Under the pieces are notes generated by a model that had not been told where the DNA came from, searched no databases, and was given only the letters and a program-made list of their open reading frames with translations. From Amphibalanus amphitrite (Eukaryota > Arthropoda > Thecostraca > Balanomorpha > Balanidae), in contig NW_024882025.1 in the NCBI RefSeq assembly GCF_019059575.1, positions 124,001 to 188,000 on the forward strand: DNA of 64,000 bases, read 5' to 3'. This document shows positions 32,401 through 43,568 of the stretch, piece by piece. A program made the position numbers and the translations under genes. Positions within the stretch are counted from its first letter, which is position 1; each line of letters starts with the position of its first letter.

Positions 32401-35400
32401 GGGGGCGGGGCGGCACGGACCGAAATACACACCACTTGGCAGGGTGGCTGGTGCACTGAGCGCCACCAGCTGCACCGACACTGGCAGTGCACCGCACGAC
32501 CTCCGCACAGCCGGCATAGGGCCGACATAGACCTTCCATACGGCCTCCACATGGCCTCCTCACGGCCTCCATAGGGACTCCATAGGGCCTCCAGAAGACC
32601 TGCAGCCTCCACTTAGCCATTGAGGGCCGATGTGTGCGCTGCAGTTGCACCCGTGGACTGTAACGCTCGTGTGATTCGACCCCATCCCTTCCTAACGTGA
32701 GCCATGGCCACAATTCGCCGCTGTCCATAACCATTAACCACATAACCCAATCCCACAGCCAACCAAGATTTCCACTGTCCACACTCCACTCAATATGCCT
32801 CCCACTGCCACAGAGCCCATCGTTCCCTCTAGCAAGCTTTTATCGTCCACCATGGCCTCAGACCACCAGTTCACCGCGGCCACAAGCCCTCCGTTACCCC
32901 TGGCCAGTCGCCGGGCCGGCCGGTCGCCTGACGCACCGTCGTGTAGTCGTATTAATTGTACCCGGTAAGTGGTGGCGTGTGACATGACAACATGACAGCT
33001 TATCCTCGGACCGACGGCCGGCGCGGCTTATCGGCGCCGACGGCGGCGGCAGCGTCAGACCTCCGCGACCGACCAACGACAAAGACCGACCGACCGACGG
33101 CGGATCGCCACTCGCCAGTCGGGGCTAGAGGTAGATCAGGGCGCCTCCTCCCTCTTCCCCGGCCCGTGACTGAGCCGAGCCGGCAGGGATTATCATGCCC
33201 TGACCTAAAGCAACGGCACACGCCGGTCCGACAACATGACACGCCTCGTCGACAAAAGTGCCGACGACACGACAAGGCTTGTCGCACAAGCCGATAACGC
33301 CGACAGCGCTCCGGCGGATTTCACCGCGTGTAGAACGCCTTTTCATGCCGGCATTTGACAGCGATTACCCGTGTCAGCGACGTTTCTTTTCACGAAGCCG
33401 GTGTCGCGTGTGGCTTTGACAGTCTGGTCTGCCTGGGAATTGGTTAGCAGTTTCGGTTGTAAAAGTTCGGAGCCGAGCATTTCGGCGCACCAGATTCGAG
33501 GGTTTTCCCATGACAGGCGCGGACAGACGTCAACACAAGACAACCTGGACACCTGGACACTGGACAGTAACAGCTGAGACTGGAAACAAACACTGCAACA
33601 CCTGGGCAGTAACACAGCAGGGACTGGAAACAAACATTGGAACAACTTAACAGTTACATAACATAGGCAGCGAATGGAAGCGAGTGTTGGAACAGTCAGT
33701 ATACTTATTGCTCAGCACAAACAAAAGAAAACAGAACAGAAACGCAGCAATAACCAAATATAACTACTTCAACACCTGAACGAACTAGGCTGCAGCATTT
33801 CAATACCCTGGTGCTACCAAACAAAAGATGATTACAGTGCCACGGACCACACGTCGGTCTCCAATACAGGCACGGCTCTGGCCACAATAAAACGTTCAAC
33901 ACGCGAGGGATGATATGTGGCGTTTCCCGTTGTTTACACGGGACAGAGCAGCGGTTGAGTCCCGCCAGGAAACGAAGGGAAACACCAGTGTTCTGGCAGG
34001 AAAACAAGCGTTTACATTCCCCGGGGAATTCGTGTTGGGAACCAGGCCCGCTGTGACCGCCCCGCTCGAGTCAGGACATCGGCATGCATCAAACGCTGAA
34101 CCGAGGTTCCTACAGCCCAGGGCTTCACTCGTTAGACCTCACACTGACACCCGGGCCGGGGGCGGGTCCCGTAGCATGAGACAGTACCTGGGTGCGTCCG
34201 TCACTGCTCTTCCGGCGGCGTCGGACGGTGGCCGGTGTCGATCCGGGCGGCGGCAGCGGCTCCAGCGTCTTCAGACCCCGCCGTTCCGCCTGCTTCACCG
34301 CCCGCTGTCGGAACACGGGGCGGGGGTCAGCGAGAGTCAGCGGAGAGTCAGCGGAGAGAGTCAGAGGAGAGCCATAGGGTAGATGAGAGTCAACGGCCGC
34401 TGTAGAAACATGGAACGGAGAGAGTCAGTGGAGTCAGTAATGTCAGTGGAAAGAGTCAGATGAGAGTCATAGAAAAACATTATAATGACGGGCGGAGCAG
34501 GTAACTGGGTTGGAGAACACGCGGGCAGACTGAATGAAAGTAGACATTTCACGATCACTTCACGCACGGAATTAAGCGATAACAGAACACGAGAACTGCC
34601 GTGGGCTTCGAGTCATCGTAATCACAGCGCACCACACCGTGGCCCCACTCCCCAGTCCCCACCCACACTGACATCAGGTGATATCTTTCCGGAGTGTTCG
34701 ACCCGGCCCTGATCGTAGCTCCGGCTCAACATCCGCAATTTGCATACCAACAAACCAACCACGACCTTCTCCCAGCAGCTTGTCCGGTTTGAAACACACC
34801 CATTGCGGCGGCGCTGAGAGCCCGCCGGCGGCAATTTGCACCTCTAATCGCACCACTGTCGTGCCGGTCTGCACTTCTATTCTGCCGGTTTGCAGCTCTG
34901 TCGTGCCGGCGTCGGCGTCGGCTCCGCCCCGTGACGGCGGCGCACATAACTCCCTCGCTCCCTGCGGGCGTGCAGCAGCCGCGCACTTGGCATGCATTGC
35001 GGCCGTCGGAGCACGACACCGGTGGCGGGCTCAGAGGGCCACGGCGGCTCCCAACCAGCACGGCAGCACGGGCGACTGACTACCACGACGGAGAGCGACA
35101 CGACACGACACGACACGACACCGGTGTCATGACACCGCGCCGGGCGTCGGGTCGTCATTCGGCCCACGCGGCGGCGGCGTCCGTTCGGCGTGGCAGTTAT
35201 GTCCGGCACGGCATTCCAACCACGCCGCGTCTCATACCGCCGTGCCCACTCGCCTCGCCCGGTCACATACCTCGCGCCGGCGCACGGGAGACGCCCACCC
35301 ACTAATCACAACCCAGCCCTCCGCTGAGCGGTTATCGGCACCGGACAAACGGCGATCGCTGAATCGGCCCTTCAATGATGTCATCAGTGGTAGAAATCCT

Positions 35401-38400
35401 ATCGGCTAATCCCGCATTTACGAGCTTCAGCCAGCCGCTGTGTCCGCACTCGAGGCGCGGATCTCAGAATCAACTACTTGAGATAAAGGAGCGGCTGGGC
35501 CGACTAATATCCACTTGACACTGAGCTGAGGAGCACCTCTCCAGCGAATGGATTGATAATCACGAGTCACGACTCTACTGGGATTCCCGGATGGGGGTCC
35601 TGATTCCGGGTCGGTTTCGGGTCAGCGTCTCCGAGTTTCAGGTGGGTTCCAAAGCAGTCAGATGGTTTGCGAGCGGTTCCATGTCAATATGTCACGGTTT
35701 CGACTCTATCCCAGGTCAATCCCTCCAAGTTCCGGGTAGGTGAGTCGCCACCATCACCATATTTCCGGTCGGTTTCAGATGGATAACTCCGACTCCAGGA
35801 AGAGAGCGGGTTGATGACTCGCCGTTCCAACACCGGCCAGCCGCCGTTCCAGCCCCCGCCGTAGGTCCACCGGTCCGTCGGCCGTCCGTCGGCCGTCGAC
35901 CCGCGGGAGGCCAGCAGTCTGCCGACGGAGGCCAGCAGCCTGCCGTTCCGATCCCCGTCGGCCGTCGGTCCGTCGGAGGCCAGCAGTCTGCCGTCGACCA
36001 GCAGTCTGCCGTCGACCAGCAGTCTGCCGTCGACCCGCGGTCTGCCGTCGACCCGCAGTCGCCGCCGTCGGCGCGGTGTTCGGGTCGGTGACCCGGTCGG
36101 CGGTGTCGCTCGCCCTCCAAGGCCGCCGCCTCACGCCATTCATCCCACCGGAGCGGACCGGTGCACACTGGTCGGAAACGCTCCAGCGAGAGGCCAGCGG
36201 CCTTTCTGCAAAAGTTTTTTGCTTGTTATTCCACAACTAGTGAAGCAAACTTCATGAAACTTTGCATACCTTCTCTGTCATATGTAAGCTATCATTTGGA
36301 TGTTAAGCACTAAATATATGACCTGAATCTGTTAAGTTATGACGTCATAATTGAGTATAATACAGGATCTAGCACCACTTTAAGTCAACAAGGGAAATTG
36401 GGAGCTGCTATTCGGGCACCGGGAATGGTTTCATGCACTCATTGCAAGGTCCAGTGCTTGACTTTAGCATTGTTGACTTTGCGTGACGTCATTTATGACG
36501 TCACTAAGGCCATGTAAGTTTTTCGTCAATAACTCCTGATCAGATGGAGCTAGGGAGTCGGGAAAGCCACCATTGGACTCAGGAAGACCTGCCGAATCGA
36601 ATGATATGCGATATGACCCCCTTCAACCATTTTCGTGACCTGAGGGGCTCCGACCTGACCTTGACCCGAGGTTAACACCTTAACCCTCGCCGGCACAGGG
36701 GGGTTGATGCAACCCCCCTAAGGTTTTTCGCGAATAACTCGCGTAAAAAGCGGCCGATCGCGACGAAACTTTCAGTACCCTCGCATTGATCAATTCTACA
36801 CCTACCCTGAAAATTTCATGACCCTGACCCCAATGACCTTTGACCTGTGACCTCTTTTCCGTGACCATGTTTGGCCGAAATCGCGATTCAGCGTATGTCG
36901 GCTCGCATTAGCCGCGCGTTTGCAAGCTTTTTGTGGTTTCAAACGTTCAAACATGTGATTTGATGTTGCTCTCATACATTAGGATGGGTGTCAAGGTCAC
37001 CTGAAGGTCAGGTCAGGTCATTGACCTTTGGTGACCTCGGGTGACCTCGATTCACTTTTTCGAGTTTTACATGTTTCTAGGCTAGTTTTTGGAGCTGAAT
37101 TCTAATTTAGCAACCATTTGAACATTTACGAAGTAGTTTTGGCGCTTTCGTAACATGTTACGAAGCTGTCTGCAGAGGCGGTTGCCACGTATTACGAATA
37201 CCCGTCACAACCCCTACCGGTTGACCTGACCTGACCTGACCCGACCTGGTCTAAATGCTTAAAGACATCATCTCTGATCAAAACTAATACGATAATCGTG
37301 ATCAGCACCCCGGAAAACCACATAGCAGCCACAATTTACGACTTTCTAACAGGTCCCGATTTCCCCGGTTTTCGGGTCATTGACCTGACCTGGAAGGTCA
37401 CCCGATGACCTAGGACCTTAAAATTGGGTATCATCGGCTTCCTCTCGTGACGGGCAACACGCTCGTTTTTTCCGCGAGGCTCTAGCTCGATCAGGGGACA
37501 AACGCGAGGGGGGTCGTACCAACCCCCCCTTGTGCCGTCGAAGGACGCAAAATGGCCTGTGCCGGCGACTGGCGAGGGTTAAGTTGACTTCACCCGAACA
37601 CCAAGTATAGCATTATTTAAATTTAGTATTAAATTATCTGGTTTGTATCAATATAGTGCCAGTATAGCATTCAACGCGCCTGAGTTAGACAAACACGATT
37701 ATGCCAAAATCGCGGCAGTGCGACCATTTTTAGCAAGTAATTAACCTAAAACCGAGCCCGTGCCTTGTGGCACTTACCTGACCTAAGAGGTCACTGGCTG
37801 ACCTAAGACCTTAAAATCGGGTAAAACCTAATTTTGCGTCTTATAAGTTATAACGGCACACAAGCTTGTTTTTTTCCGCGAGGCTCTAGCTCAATTAGAG
37901 GCGAAACGGCGAGGGAGTTGTACCAACCCTCCCCGGTCAATGTAGAAAACCAATCGGTCCGGCCAGGGTTAAATACCGGAATTGTGATCTAATGTAAAAA
38001 GACGGCCCAAGGTAACCCAACGTCAGTGACAGGTGTCCTATATTTGCAGCGTCTTATATTCACGAAGGTTTCAATTTCCACTTTCTTCAGCCGAGTGATG
38101 GTTGTCAATAGCAAGGCTCTCTAAATGCAAGCCGTAATCGCCACGCAATATGTGGAAGGCTTTTGATGTCAATACATACATAAATGCATACATAAAACAC
38201 GCTTTTCACAAAATTCATAAACTCAAGCGCATCTGTTTTTAATGACCAGTCAACTACGCATGGATGCGTGCAGGCCACACACGTCAGCGTAGGCCGGGCG
38301 CGGCGGCCGAGCCGAAACTGGGGCCGGGGCGGGCGGTAGTTGGGTAGGAAGAGCGGCTCCTGCAAATTTTGCGCAAATATGCGCAGTTAGCTTTTATGTT

Positions 38401-41400
38401 GCCCTGGTGTAAATTTAAATCCTACTTCATCTCACAAAAAATCAGAGTGGAACTAGATGGGACTACCTGTTGTTTCCTTACCTAAACTTTGCAGTTACAT
38501 TCCAGAATCACTGTAGGAGAGCCTTCATAAAAAGCTATAGTACATCTTAGTTAGGGAAAAAGTATACCAAAAATTTTACACTGACCAGTCGGCAGCTTCA
38601 TAACGAACATTTTGATGCATAATATGTGGGATTTCAATTTGGTGTCTATCAGCAATAAGACTCTGAATATCCGGCTCAAGAAACCTCTTGCTCCGCGTCA
38701 GTTTCCGAGTTCTGGGATACCCCATCTTCGGGGGCTGATTACAGCTATTTTTGGTCACCCGGATTAGTTTTTTTGGCCTAAGTATAATAATTTGATCAAT
38801 TTCAAATCGATTTATATAAAAAATAATCCGAAACTCCGGAATCGCCCTTGGCCTCTCGTGAGGGCGTTTCCGACCAGTGTGCGGTGCACCGAAGGCCGCC
38901 CACACCGGACGTGGCGAGAGGCGGACCTGGCCCGTCCACCCCGCACCGGGACATCAGTCACCGACATCGACATTCGGCAGGGACGCCTGAGCTGAATTTT
39001 AGTGACTCCAGTTCGAGCAAAACAACTTTATAACGAGACAAAATTCGAAGAACCCAGTCGTAAACACATCTCAGGCATTTGAAACCAACACGCTTGCCAT
39101 GATTGACACAATTTTCGTCAAACGATTGCCTTCAGCCATCCTGTAGTCATCTCCGTGAGGGAGGAGGTCACTCAGCCCCATGCCGTCCCAAGCTGGCCAA
39201 AGCCGACCGACGGCCCGGGCAGCCGGCACAGACTGCACACAAGTTGGCGTGGGTGGGCAGAATTAGTCCGCGGCCACAGGAATTAGGCGGTTCGCCGGAA
39301 CACGCCACCGCCGGGGATAATGTCTGCATCGTCATCGTCGACACCTGCTAATGGCGATTTAATGTGTGTGCCGGACGGCGAGACGGCGGCGAGTTGTGAC
39401 GCCGGAACGACGAGACGGCACGCGATGGGACGGACTGGTGGACCCGAGACATGTACTAGTGGGATGGACTGACAGACCCCAGGCACGTGTCAATGGGACG
39501 GACTGGCGGACCCGAGACAGGTACTGGTGGACCCGAGACATGTGTCGATGGGACGGACTGGACTGACTCGAGGCACAATCGGTGGGACGGACTGGCGGAC
39601 CCGAGACGCGATCCGGTGGAACAGACTCGCGAACTCGAGACCCGTAGGTACCGGTGCCCGGTGCGACGGACTGGACTGATGGATCAAACAAATATACCAG
39701 CGGGACAGAGTGAAGGACAGGTCATACGTACCGGCGGGACGGAATACGAGCTGACGGAACCGTCGCACAACAGTGAGTGGGACGGACTGACGGACGGACC
39801 TGTCACACACATAACAAGGGGATGGACTGGCGAGCCCTCGTCACTCGTAGCATTGGGATGGAGACACTGAAATAACCTGAAACCCTCTTGGAAGCACAAG
39901 CAACGATCAAAGAGTCGCCAATGAACAGAGAGATCAGAAAATTCCAGATACCTCAATTTGGCATAACATCACCTCACACCAAAGGGTCAATGACTCACTC
40001 ACTTTTGACAAATCTTATTGAGCGCATCATCGAGAAAAGCCAACCATCCTTTCAATGCAAGAATGGTGTTACTGAGCCCAAAATAAGCAAACCTTCCCAG
40101 CAAGGCTGGACTGACAAATGAGACAGTCAGACTAGACAGGGATGTCACAAGGAGATGAGAGACAGCAGTCAAGAAACTAGTGAGGCATGGAAAACAGAGG
40201 CTTTATTGAATCATACCTTATAAACCCAAATGACATCCCAAGACACTGGGGCTGGTTTCCCAGCATGTAGTATGCTGTTGGGCATGACCAAAAACCATGT
40301 TATGTACCTACCTGCTACTAAATGGCAATTCTGAGGGGTAACAACAGCCCAGGGAAAGCAATTACATGTGAGTGTGTAGCCTGTAGGGTGTACCTACATT
40401 GTACAAGTGGATATAAATGGAAGTTGAGGAGGCTCAAACTTCAGGCTAAGAAAGGTAATTGAGAGTTTGGTGAAACATGTAACCGTTGACCATGAAGTAC
40501 TGATCAGTAGCTTAACATTAAATCTTTCTATTGCAATGTCAATGGCTACCTGTCCAAATATTGAAAACCACACTAGCCATATCTCACATAGCCAGGAAGG
40601 AAAAACAAGGTACCTTGATGGTCACAAAATGCATATCATTATCTTTTATTTCCTCAAAAACTTGGAAAGGCTTAAAGCTGATAACAGCATCTAAAGGCTG
40701 AAAAGTTACTGAAAGAGATGGTAGCCAAAAGTTCAATTGAGAACATAGGTATAGGTATCACTTGAGTTGTAACACACCATTACAATAAAAAAGCAGGTAG
40801 ATCCCTCAAGGCAAGTATAAAACTCATAGTTCCTGCATTAGGAAGCAAACACATGGTGGGTATTCTGAGTTTCAACTTAGATCAAATGGGGGGGGGGGGC
40901 ACCAGGGCACTGTGCCCCCTTTGATTTTGGCATTTTAACACTAGCCCTGTGGGCGTTGCATGGAAATAATCAGAACGGGACAAAAAGTCGACAGTGAGTA
41001 GTGACCCCCTTAATTGAAGGTGTTCTGCCACCACTGGATCAAATTAGGTTAATAAGAAAGCTGTGCAGCCAATGATGACGAGGATTCCTCAGTCACAGAT
41101 CAGCAGCAGTAGGTAATGGTAAGGAAGCAGCATCATGAAGCAGCAAATAGAAGCATCAGCATGGGAATGATGTTGATGTGCAATTCAGATTGAGAGGAGC
41201 AATGATATAAAATGATTTGACTCACCTCCAAATCACTGTAAGTTTTGAAAGATGCTATTGCGAATCCATCAATGATATCTTCTTCATACAGAGGTTCGCG
41301 AAGCTTTCTTCGCCGATGAATAGGTCTCTGAGGTTTTTCCAGCACTCCCACCTCATCGTCCCCAGTTTCGTTTCCGTTCTCACATTTTTTCTCACCTACA

Positions 41401-41459
41401 GCCTTCATGCGCTGTGCTCGGGCACGACGCCGATTCCTTTGCCTCACATCTTTTTCCAT
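11458..41459 (-). CDS. AUTS2: AUTS2 / tay bridge family nuclear regulator
   Basis: Exons in transcript order: 41459-41226, 34304-34188, 30508-30476, 29481-29452, 20421-19927, 16501-16428, 16094-15877, 14174-14011, 13604-13455, 13172-12965, 12667-12505, 12298-11458 (about 908 residues, phases fit). Family blocks seen: [13 protein letters not shown] (about residue 60; human [13 protein letters not shown]), [15 protein letters not shown] across two microexons (human GTGYFCDSDSDQEEK), [25 protein letters not shown] then VGPPPYLRP and a His-rich run, [20 protein letters not shown] (about 508), and DSWNRL before the long C-terminal exon. An in-frame TGA precedes the ATG. Vertebrate AUTS2 acts with a PRC1 variant as a neuronal transcription regulator; the fly homologue is tay. 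Exon 20421-19927 is low-complexity Pro/Ala, so its acceptor is less sure. One or more exons may be missing between 29452 and 20421. Confidence 0.88.
14175..15876 (-). other. AUTS2-like intron between exons 8 and 9 (transcript order)
   Basis: No coding segment is seen in this stretch. It contains loose CAGTC-rich degenerate repeats at about 15080-15240 and an 80-bp inverted-repeat element listed separately. Confidence 0.5.
15491..15570. repeat. 80-bp unit with perfect 13-bp inverted ends
   Basis: CAAATGGAGACAG at 15491-15503 returns as CTGTCTCCATTTG at 15558-15570. The 54-base centre has no obvious pairing. It may be a very small MITE or a chance hairpin. No clear target duplication flanks it. 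Confidence 0.5.
16502..18649 (-). other. AUTS2-like intron, left part
   Basis: This belongs to the 3.4-kb intron between the 495-nt and 74-nt exons. It holds a two-copy 40-bp tandem repeat at 17549-17627 and a G-run near 17937-17951. No coding sequence is apparent. Confidence 0.5.
17549..17627. repeat. Two-copy tandem repeat, about 40 bp unit
   Basis: GGGTCCCCTGGT...CCAGCCCTATGTCGTG occurs twice head to tail with small changes (17549 and 17589). It is intronic, and no function is evident. Confidence 0.7.
18650..19000 (-). mobile_element. tRNA-derived SINE, copy 2
   Basis: Read on the minus strand, it starts CCGTCCCGGTAGCTCGGTCGG, with an A box. It has an intact B-box-like GGTTCGAAAC, then a unique body and an AT-rich tail. 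About 50 bases of the body, from GCCAGGCGAAG to CACGTTAA, are identical to copy 1 at 964-1016. The TTAA that was hit in copy 1 is unoccupied here. No flanking duplication was found. It lies inside an AUTS2-like intron in the sense orientation of that gene. Confidence 0.85.
19090..19190 (+). repeat. Possible degraded tRNA-like/SINE fragment
   Basis: GAGTTCGAGCCCC at about 19148-19160 resembles a Pol III B box. The A-box region upstream is not convincing. It lies beside SINE copy 2 but is not part of it. It does not fold as a complete tRNA by eye. Confidence 0.3.
21565..21660. repeat. Tandem repeat, about 37 bp unit
   Basis: ATGTCACTCACGGGTTGCCT occurs twice, 37 bases apart, with a partial third unit (GTCACTCACGG). 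This is intronic minisatellite-like sequence. Confidence 0.65.
25125..25235. repeat. GGCAC/GTACG simple-sequence region
   Basis: Irregular iterations of ACGGCACGGCACAGTACGGC, mixed with CGCACGG. Open frames across it are low-complexity artefacts. Confidence 0.6.
25490..25640. promoter_or_regulatory. Candidate intronic regulatory block
   Basis: An AT-rich island inside GC-rich intron carries closely spaced motif matches: TTTTATGG and CATAAAA (caudal/posterior Hox type), GATAAA and AGATAAG (GATA type), ATCAAA (TCF type) and TGTGGT (Runt type). Vertebrate AUTS2 introns are known to harbour enhancers. That this block is one is inference only, and short motifs also arise by chance. Confidence 0.25.
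26983..28175. mobile_element. TTAA-targeting piggyBac-like non-autonomous element, copy 2
   Basis: TTAA flanks both ends (26979-26982 and 28176-28179). The left end CCTTCCAGGCGGTGGG and inverted right end CCCGGCAGGCGGTGGG match at 13 of 16 bases. G- and C-runs sit inside each end. The body has two TGACGTCA sites (near 27156 and 27168) and repeated TGACCT. No transposase frame is present. It lies in an AUTS2-like intron. Confidence 0.8.
28231..28345 (-). other. Possible additional AUTS2-like exon
   Basis: On the minus strand an open stretch ends TTGSLELTK at a good donor (AAG|GTGAGA at 28231). It would end in the phase needed by the next exon at 20421. No acceptor in the matching phase was found, so it cannot be joined directly to the 30-nt exon at 29452. 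It may need another small exon, or may be a chance donor. Confidence 0.25.
28346..29451 (-). other. AUTS2-like intron segment
   Basis: No convincing exon. Degenerate repeats containing AGAAGCCGTTTCTC occur near 28345-28560. Further right are GC-rich and AT-rich patches with GTTTAC and TTTATG motifs. Confidence 0.45.
31473..32004. mobile_element. hAT-type MITE made of TGAGTCA-like repeats
   Basis: The ends are CAGGGTTGTGCTTGACT and, inverted, CAGGGTTGTGCTCGACT. An exact 8-bp duplication, CTGGCAAG, flanks it at 31465-31472 and 32005-32012. Terminal CAGGG with 8-bp duplications is characteristic of hAT elements. The 532-bp body is largely iterated GAGTCA/GAGTCGAGTCA units and has no coding frame. 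It lies in the intron between the 117-nt and 33-nt AUTS2-like exons. Confidence 0.88.
32013..34187 (-). other. AUTS2-like intron, no coding sequence seen
   Basis: This is the remainder of the intron that holds the hAT MITE. Small GC-rich frames are open on both strands around 32250-33300, without recognisable domains or matched splice sites. Confidence 0.5.
34305..36683 (-). other. AUTS2-like intron 1, left part
   Basis: The first intron separates the start exon from the 117-nt exon. This part holds a perfect ATTTGCAT octamer at 34738-34745, a short (CGACA)n run near 35096-35122, and a CCGTCGACC-type tandem repeat at 35866-36060. From about 36240 it becomes AT-rich sequence related to the TTAA element family (an older copy). 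Confidence 0.5.
35866..36060. repeat. CGTCGGCC/CGTCGACC degenerate tandem repeat
   Basis: Units such as CCGTCGACCAGCAGTCTG repeat head to tail, with a second GTCGGCCGTCGG-type motif. Frames across it give STADCW-like repeats that are not a real protein. Confidence 0.7.
36240..37968. mobile_element. Older TTAA-family copy, 5' end unresolved, host of a nested copy
   Basis: The right end GGCCAGGG is followed by TTAA at 37969-37972. The preceding 100 bases resemble the right end of the nested copy (CCGCGAGGCTCTAGCTC shared). Left of the insertion, sequence such as GCCGAATCGAATGATAT is shared with the copy at 45128. No matching left terminus was found, so the left bound is approximate. Confidence 0.55.
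36684..37578. mobile_element. TTAA-targeting piggyBac-like element, copy 3 (nested)
   Basis: Exact TTAA on both sides (36680-36683 and 37579-37582). The ends start CCCTCGCC, followed by GGCACAGG directly on the left and after a 7-base insert on the right. The left hairpin is GGGGTTG-ATG-CAACCCC. The body is very similar to copy 61808-62700. It includes TTGACC followed by three TGACC units near 37217, and AAGGTCAGGTCAGGTCA near 37010. No open transposase frame is present. Confidence 0.85.
37973..41225 (-). other. AUTS2-like intron 1, right part
   Basis: No coding exon recognised. It holds a degenerate minisatellite at about 39380-39860 and, near 40888, an ATCAAATGGGGG run mirrored by CCCCCTTTGAT 20-30 bases later. 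The latter may be a decayed element terminus. Confidence 0.5.
39380..39860. repeat. Degenerate minisatellite (GGGACGGACTGG...CCCGAGAC)
   Basis: GGACGGACTGGCGGACCCGA and variants recur at irregular spacing of about 26-50 bases. Both strands are open over parts of it, which is a repeat artefact. Confidence 0.7.
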
Positions 41460-43568
41460 CACTCTGGCTCATCAGTTGTAGCGTTAACTTATAGGTACGC
41501 TAAAACGAGGAATGATTAATACAGTTCCAGCACATTACCGGTGCACCTCAACACCACCGAGAGCTATCATAATTAAAAACAACACCCACATGAATCCCTA
41601 CCTCTCACACACAGGGCCTTGTCACACACGCACCAGAGGCGATCTTCTTGTTTTGTTTCAATGGCGGATTCGAGCGTGGTTGTATTGTGGGAAATTCTCC
41701 GTCATCCAATATGGTTTTTAAATTAAAAATAATTGACCATCAGAGTATTTCACTTATTTACTGAAGCAACCACTGAATTACACCATTTAAACGCCCTTGT
41801 ACACCTCATAACACCCATTTTAGAGGTAATGCCTGAGGTGCAACCTCCCATTTTTAGTAACTGACGACGCCTATGAATCTAATCAAGCTCGGTTTCATTT
41901 TATGATTAGTTCGTATGTAACCATGATATATAGACAAGTTTCTCTTCTTAAAATTTCTTTTTACAGATTTCTGACTATTGTTACCAAAATATGAAAAGCG
42001 AAAGAAATAACAAAATAAAATTTGCCTAGAAATAAGATAAAGGAAAGAGATTCGATGAGAAATGGTAAGCAGTTAGGCAATTTAAACCGTTTACAAGATA
42101 TAAAAACTAAATATTTTAATCGAAATCAGAAAAATGAACTTCATTTGTCTTTTTTAAATTCTTATCTTTTAAAGTCTCAGACTATACTTTTAGGTAATGA
42201 ACATTATATTTAATTTACTAGCTGCTTTTTATGCTTTGCTCGAAGCAGCTGCGCCGAAGATGTCTAGTTTTTTGTTTACAGGTTTTTTTGCCTTGGGTGG
42301 GGTGATATCTTGGGTGATATATATATATTTATCCAATTTATCGAAGTCCGGTTGAGTGCCAGTGAAATTTATTTGCAGAAGAGAAATAGCAAGGTAGGTA
42401 ACCCAAAGCAGGTAAACATTTTTATAATTCAATGTACAACGAAGTACTCCTAAGTAATTGCTGCTAAGAAAATGTAAGACTGAGACACCAGGCTGTTTGC
42501 ATAGGTATTGTTCTTTTAAATCTGCATATTTTCCATAGAATCAGTCGGGGGAAACTACGAGGCGAATGTCAAAAAATGGATTGGTCAATAAATGGACTTT
42601 TGATGACCATATATGGGCATAAATGCAGACCCGCTACTAAGGGTGGAAAACGGTATAACAAGCCGGTACTTGCAGTATCGCGTCCACTTATTGGAGAGAA
42701 AAGGCTTCCATTTTTCACTGGGAATTAGTGTGATTTGATTAAATTTGGCGAATTGACTCGAAAATGGCGATAGGAAAACGGCTTTTCTGCAGGTTCTGGG
42801 CGTCACAATCAGCTGGCCATTCAATAAATGGATTGGTTTTATGAAAGAAAATTGTTAAAAGATTTTATTTAATTACAATAAACAAAAATATTTAATTCTA
42901 AAATAATAACTTAACTACAATTAGAAAAACCATAAACAAAATAATAAAGATAATGACATTTTTAAACCACGGTGTTGCTTACATTTTTTGGCGCGTCTGT
43001 TTCAATCCGCCATATTTGCCAATCACGGTTTGACCTTGCGTTGTAACTCTGGGGTTTAGAGCCGCCAGTTAATTATGCACCGGGTGAGTGTAGGCCTTGT
43101 GTGGTTAAAAAACATTCTAATGCCTTATTTTTTCATTTGAATGCTAAAATTCATTGAAAAGATGAAGTTGTCTGATTTTATGACCATATATGGTCATCGC
43201 CCTGCCCACTCCAGCCGCTGATTGGCTAATCCAATTTTTGTTTGGCTCCTCGTAGTTTCCCCAACTGGAATAGACCAGTCCAGGTCCCCAGGGCCCATTT
43301 TGTTTACCCTTCCCAGCCCCCATGTCTAGGTACTTTCTCTCCTGCAGACAGATTATCCCCTAGCAGTCTTGTTAGGACTAGGAGAGAATCTGTCCCACCC
43401 TACCAGTACAAAATGAACTAAGCTTCAACTACAGGCAGTCCTTAGACATTTACTACAGAGAACATTCAATTGCATTATTGTAAGTGTGGAGCAGCAGGTT
43501 GACAAATGATTCATTTAATTGTTCCAGATTACACCATTTTATAACAGTAAAGAAAGTACCCATCAAAG
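41460..43568. other. Head-to-head intergenic region, AUTS2-like and TMEM53
   Basis: AUTS2-like starts leftward at 41459 and TMEM53 rightward at 43569, so promoters of both should lie here. An ATGGCGGATTCG stretch at 41661 (plus) resembles a YY1-type promoter element and opens a 21-codon frame only. The rest is AT-rich and includes a 715-bp MITE. Start sites cannot be fixed from sequence. Confidence 0.5.
42548..43262. mobile_element. MITE of unassigned superfamily
   Basis: GGGGAAACTACGAGG at 42548 is mirrored by CCTCGTAGTTTCCCC ending at 43262. Imperfect matching continues inward to about 37 bases. An internal ATGACCATATATGG motif appears near both ends. It has no coding capacity and no clear target duplication, so I cannot assign a class. 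Confidence 0.75.

Noticed and set aside
40880-40935. Another TTAA-family hairpin (G-run with ATCAAA/TTTGAT arms)
   Set aside because: No TTAA flanks, no partner terminus within 2 kb and a different arm sequence. Probably another decayed element.
41661-41726. A 21-codon plus-strand gene (MADSSVVVLWEI...)
   Set aside because: Too short, with no downstream splice donor in frame. More likely a promoter element containing ATGGCGG.
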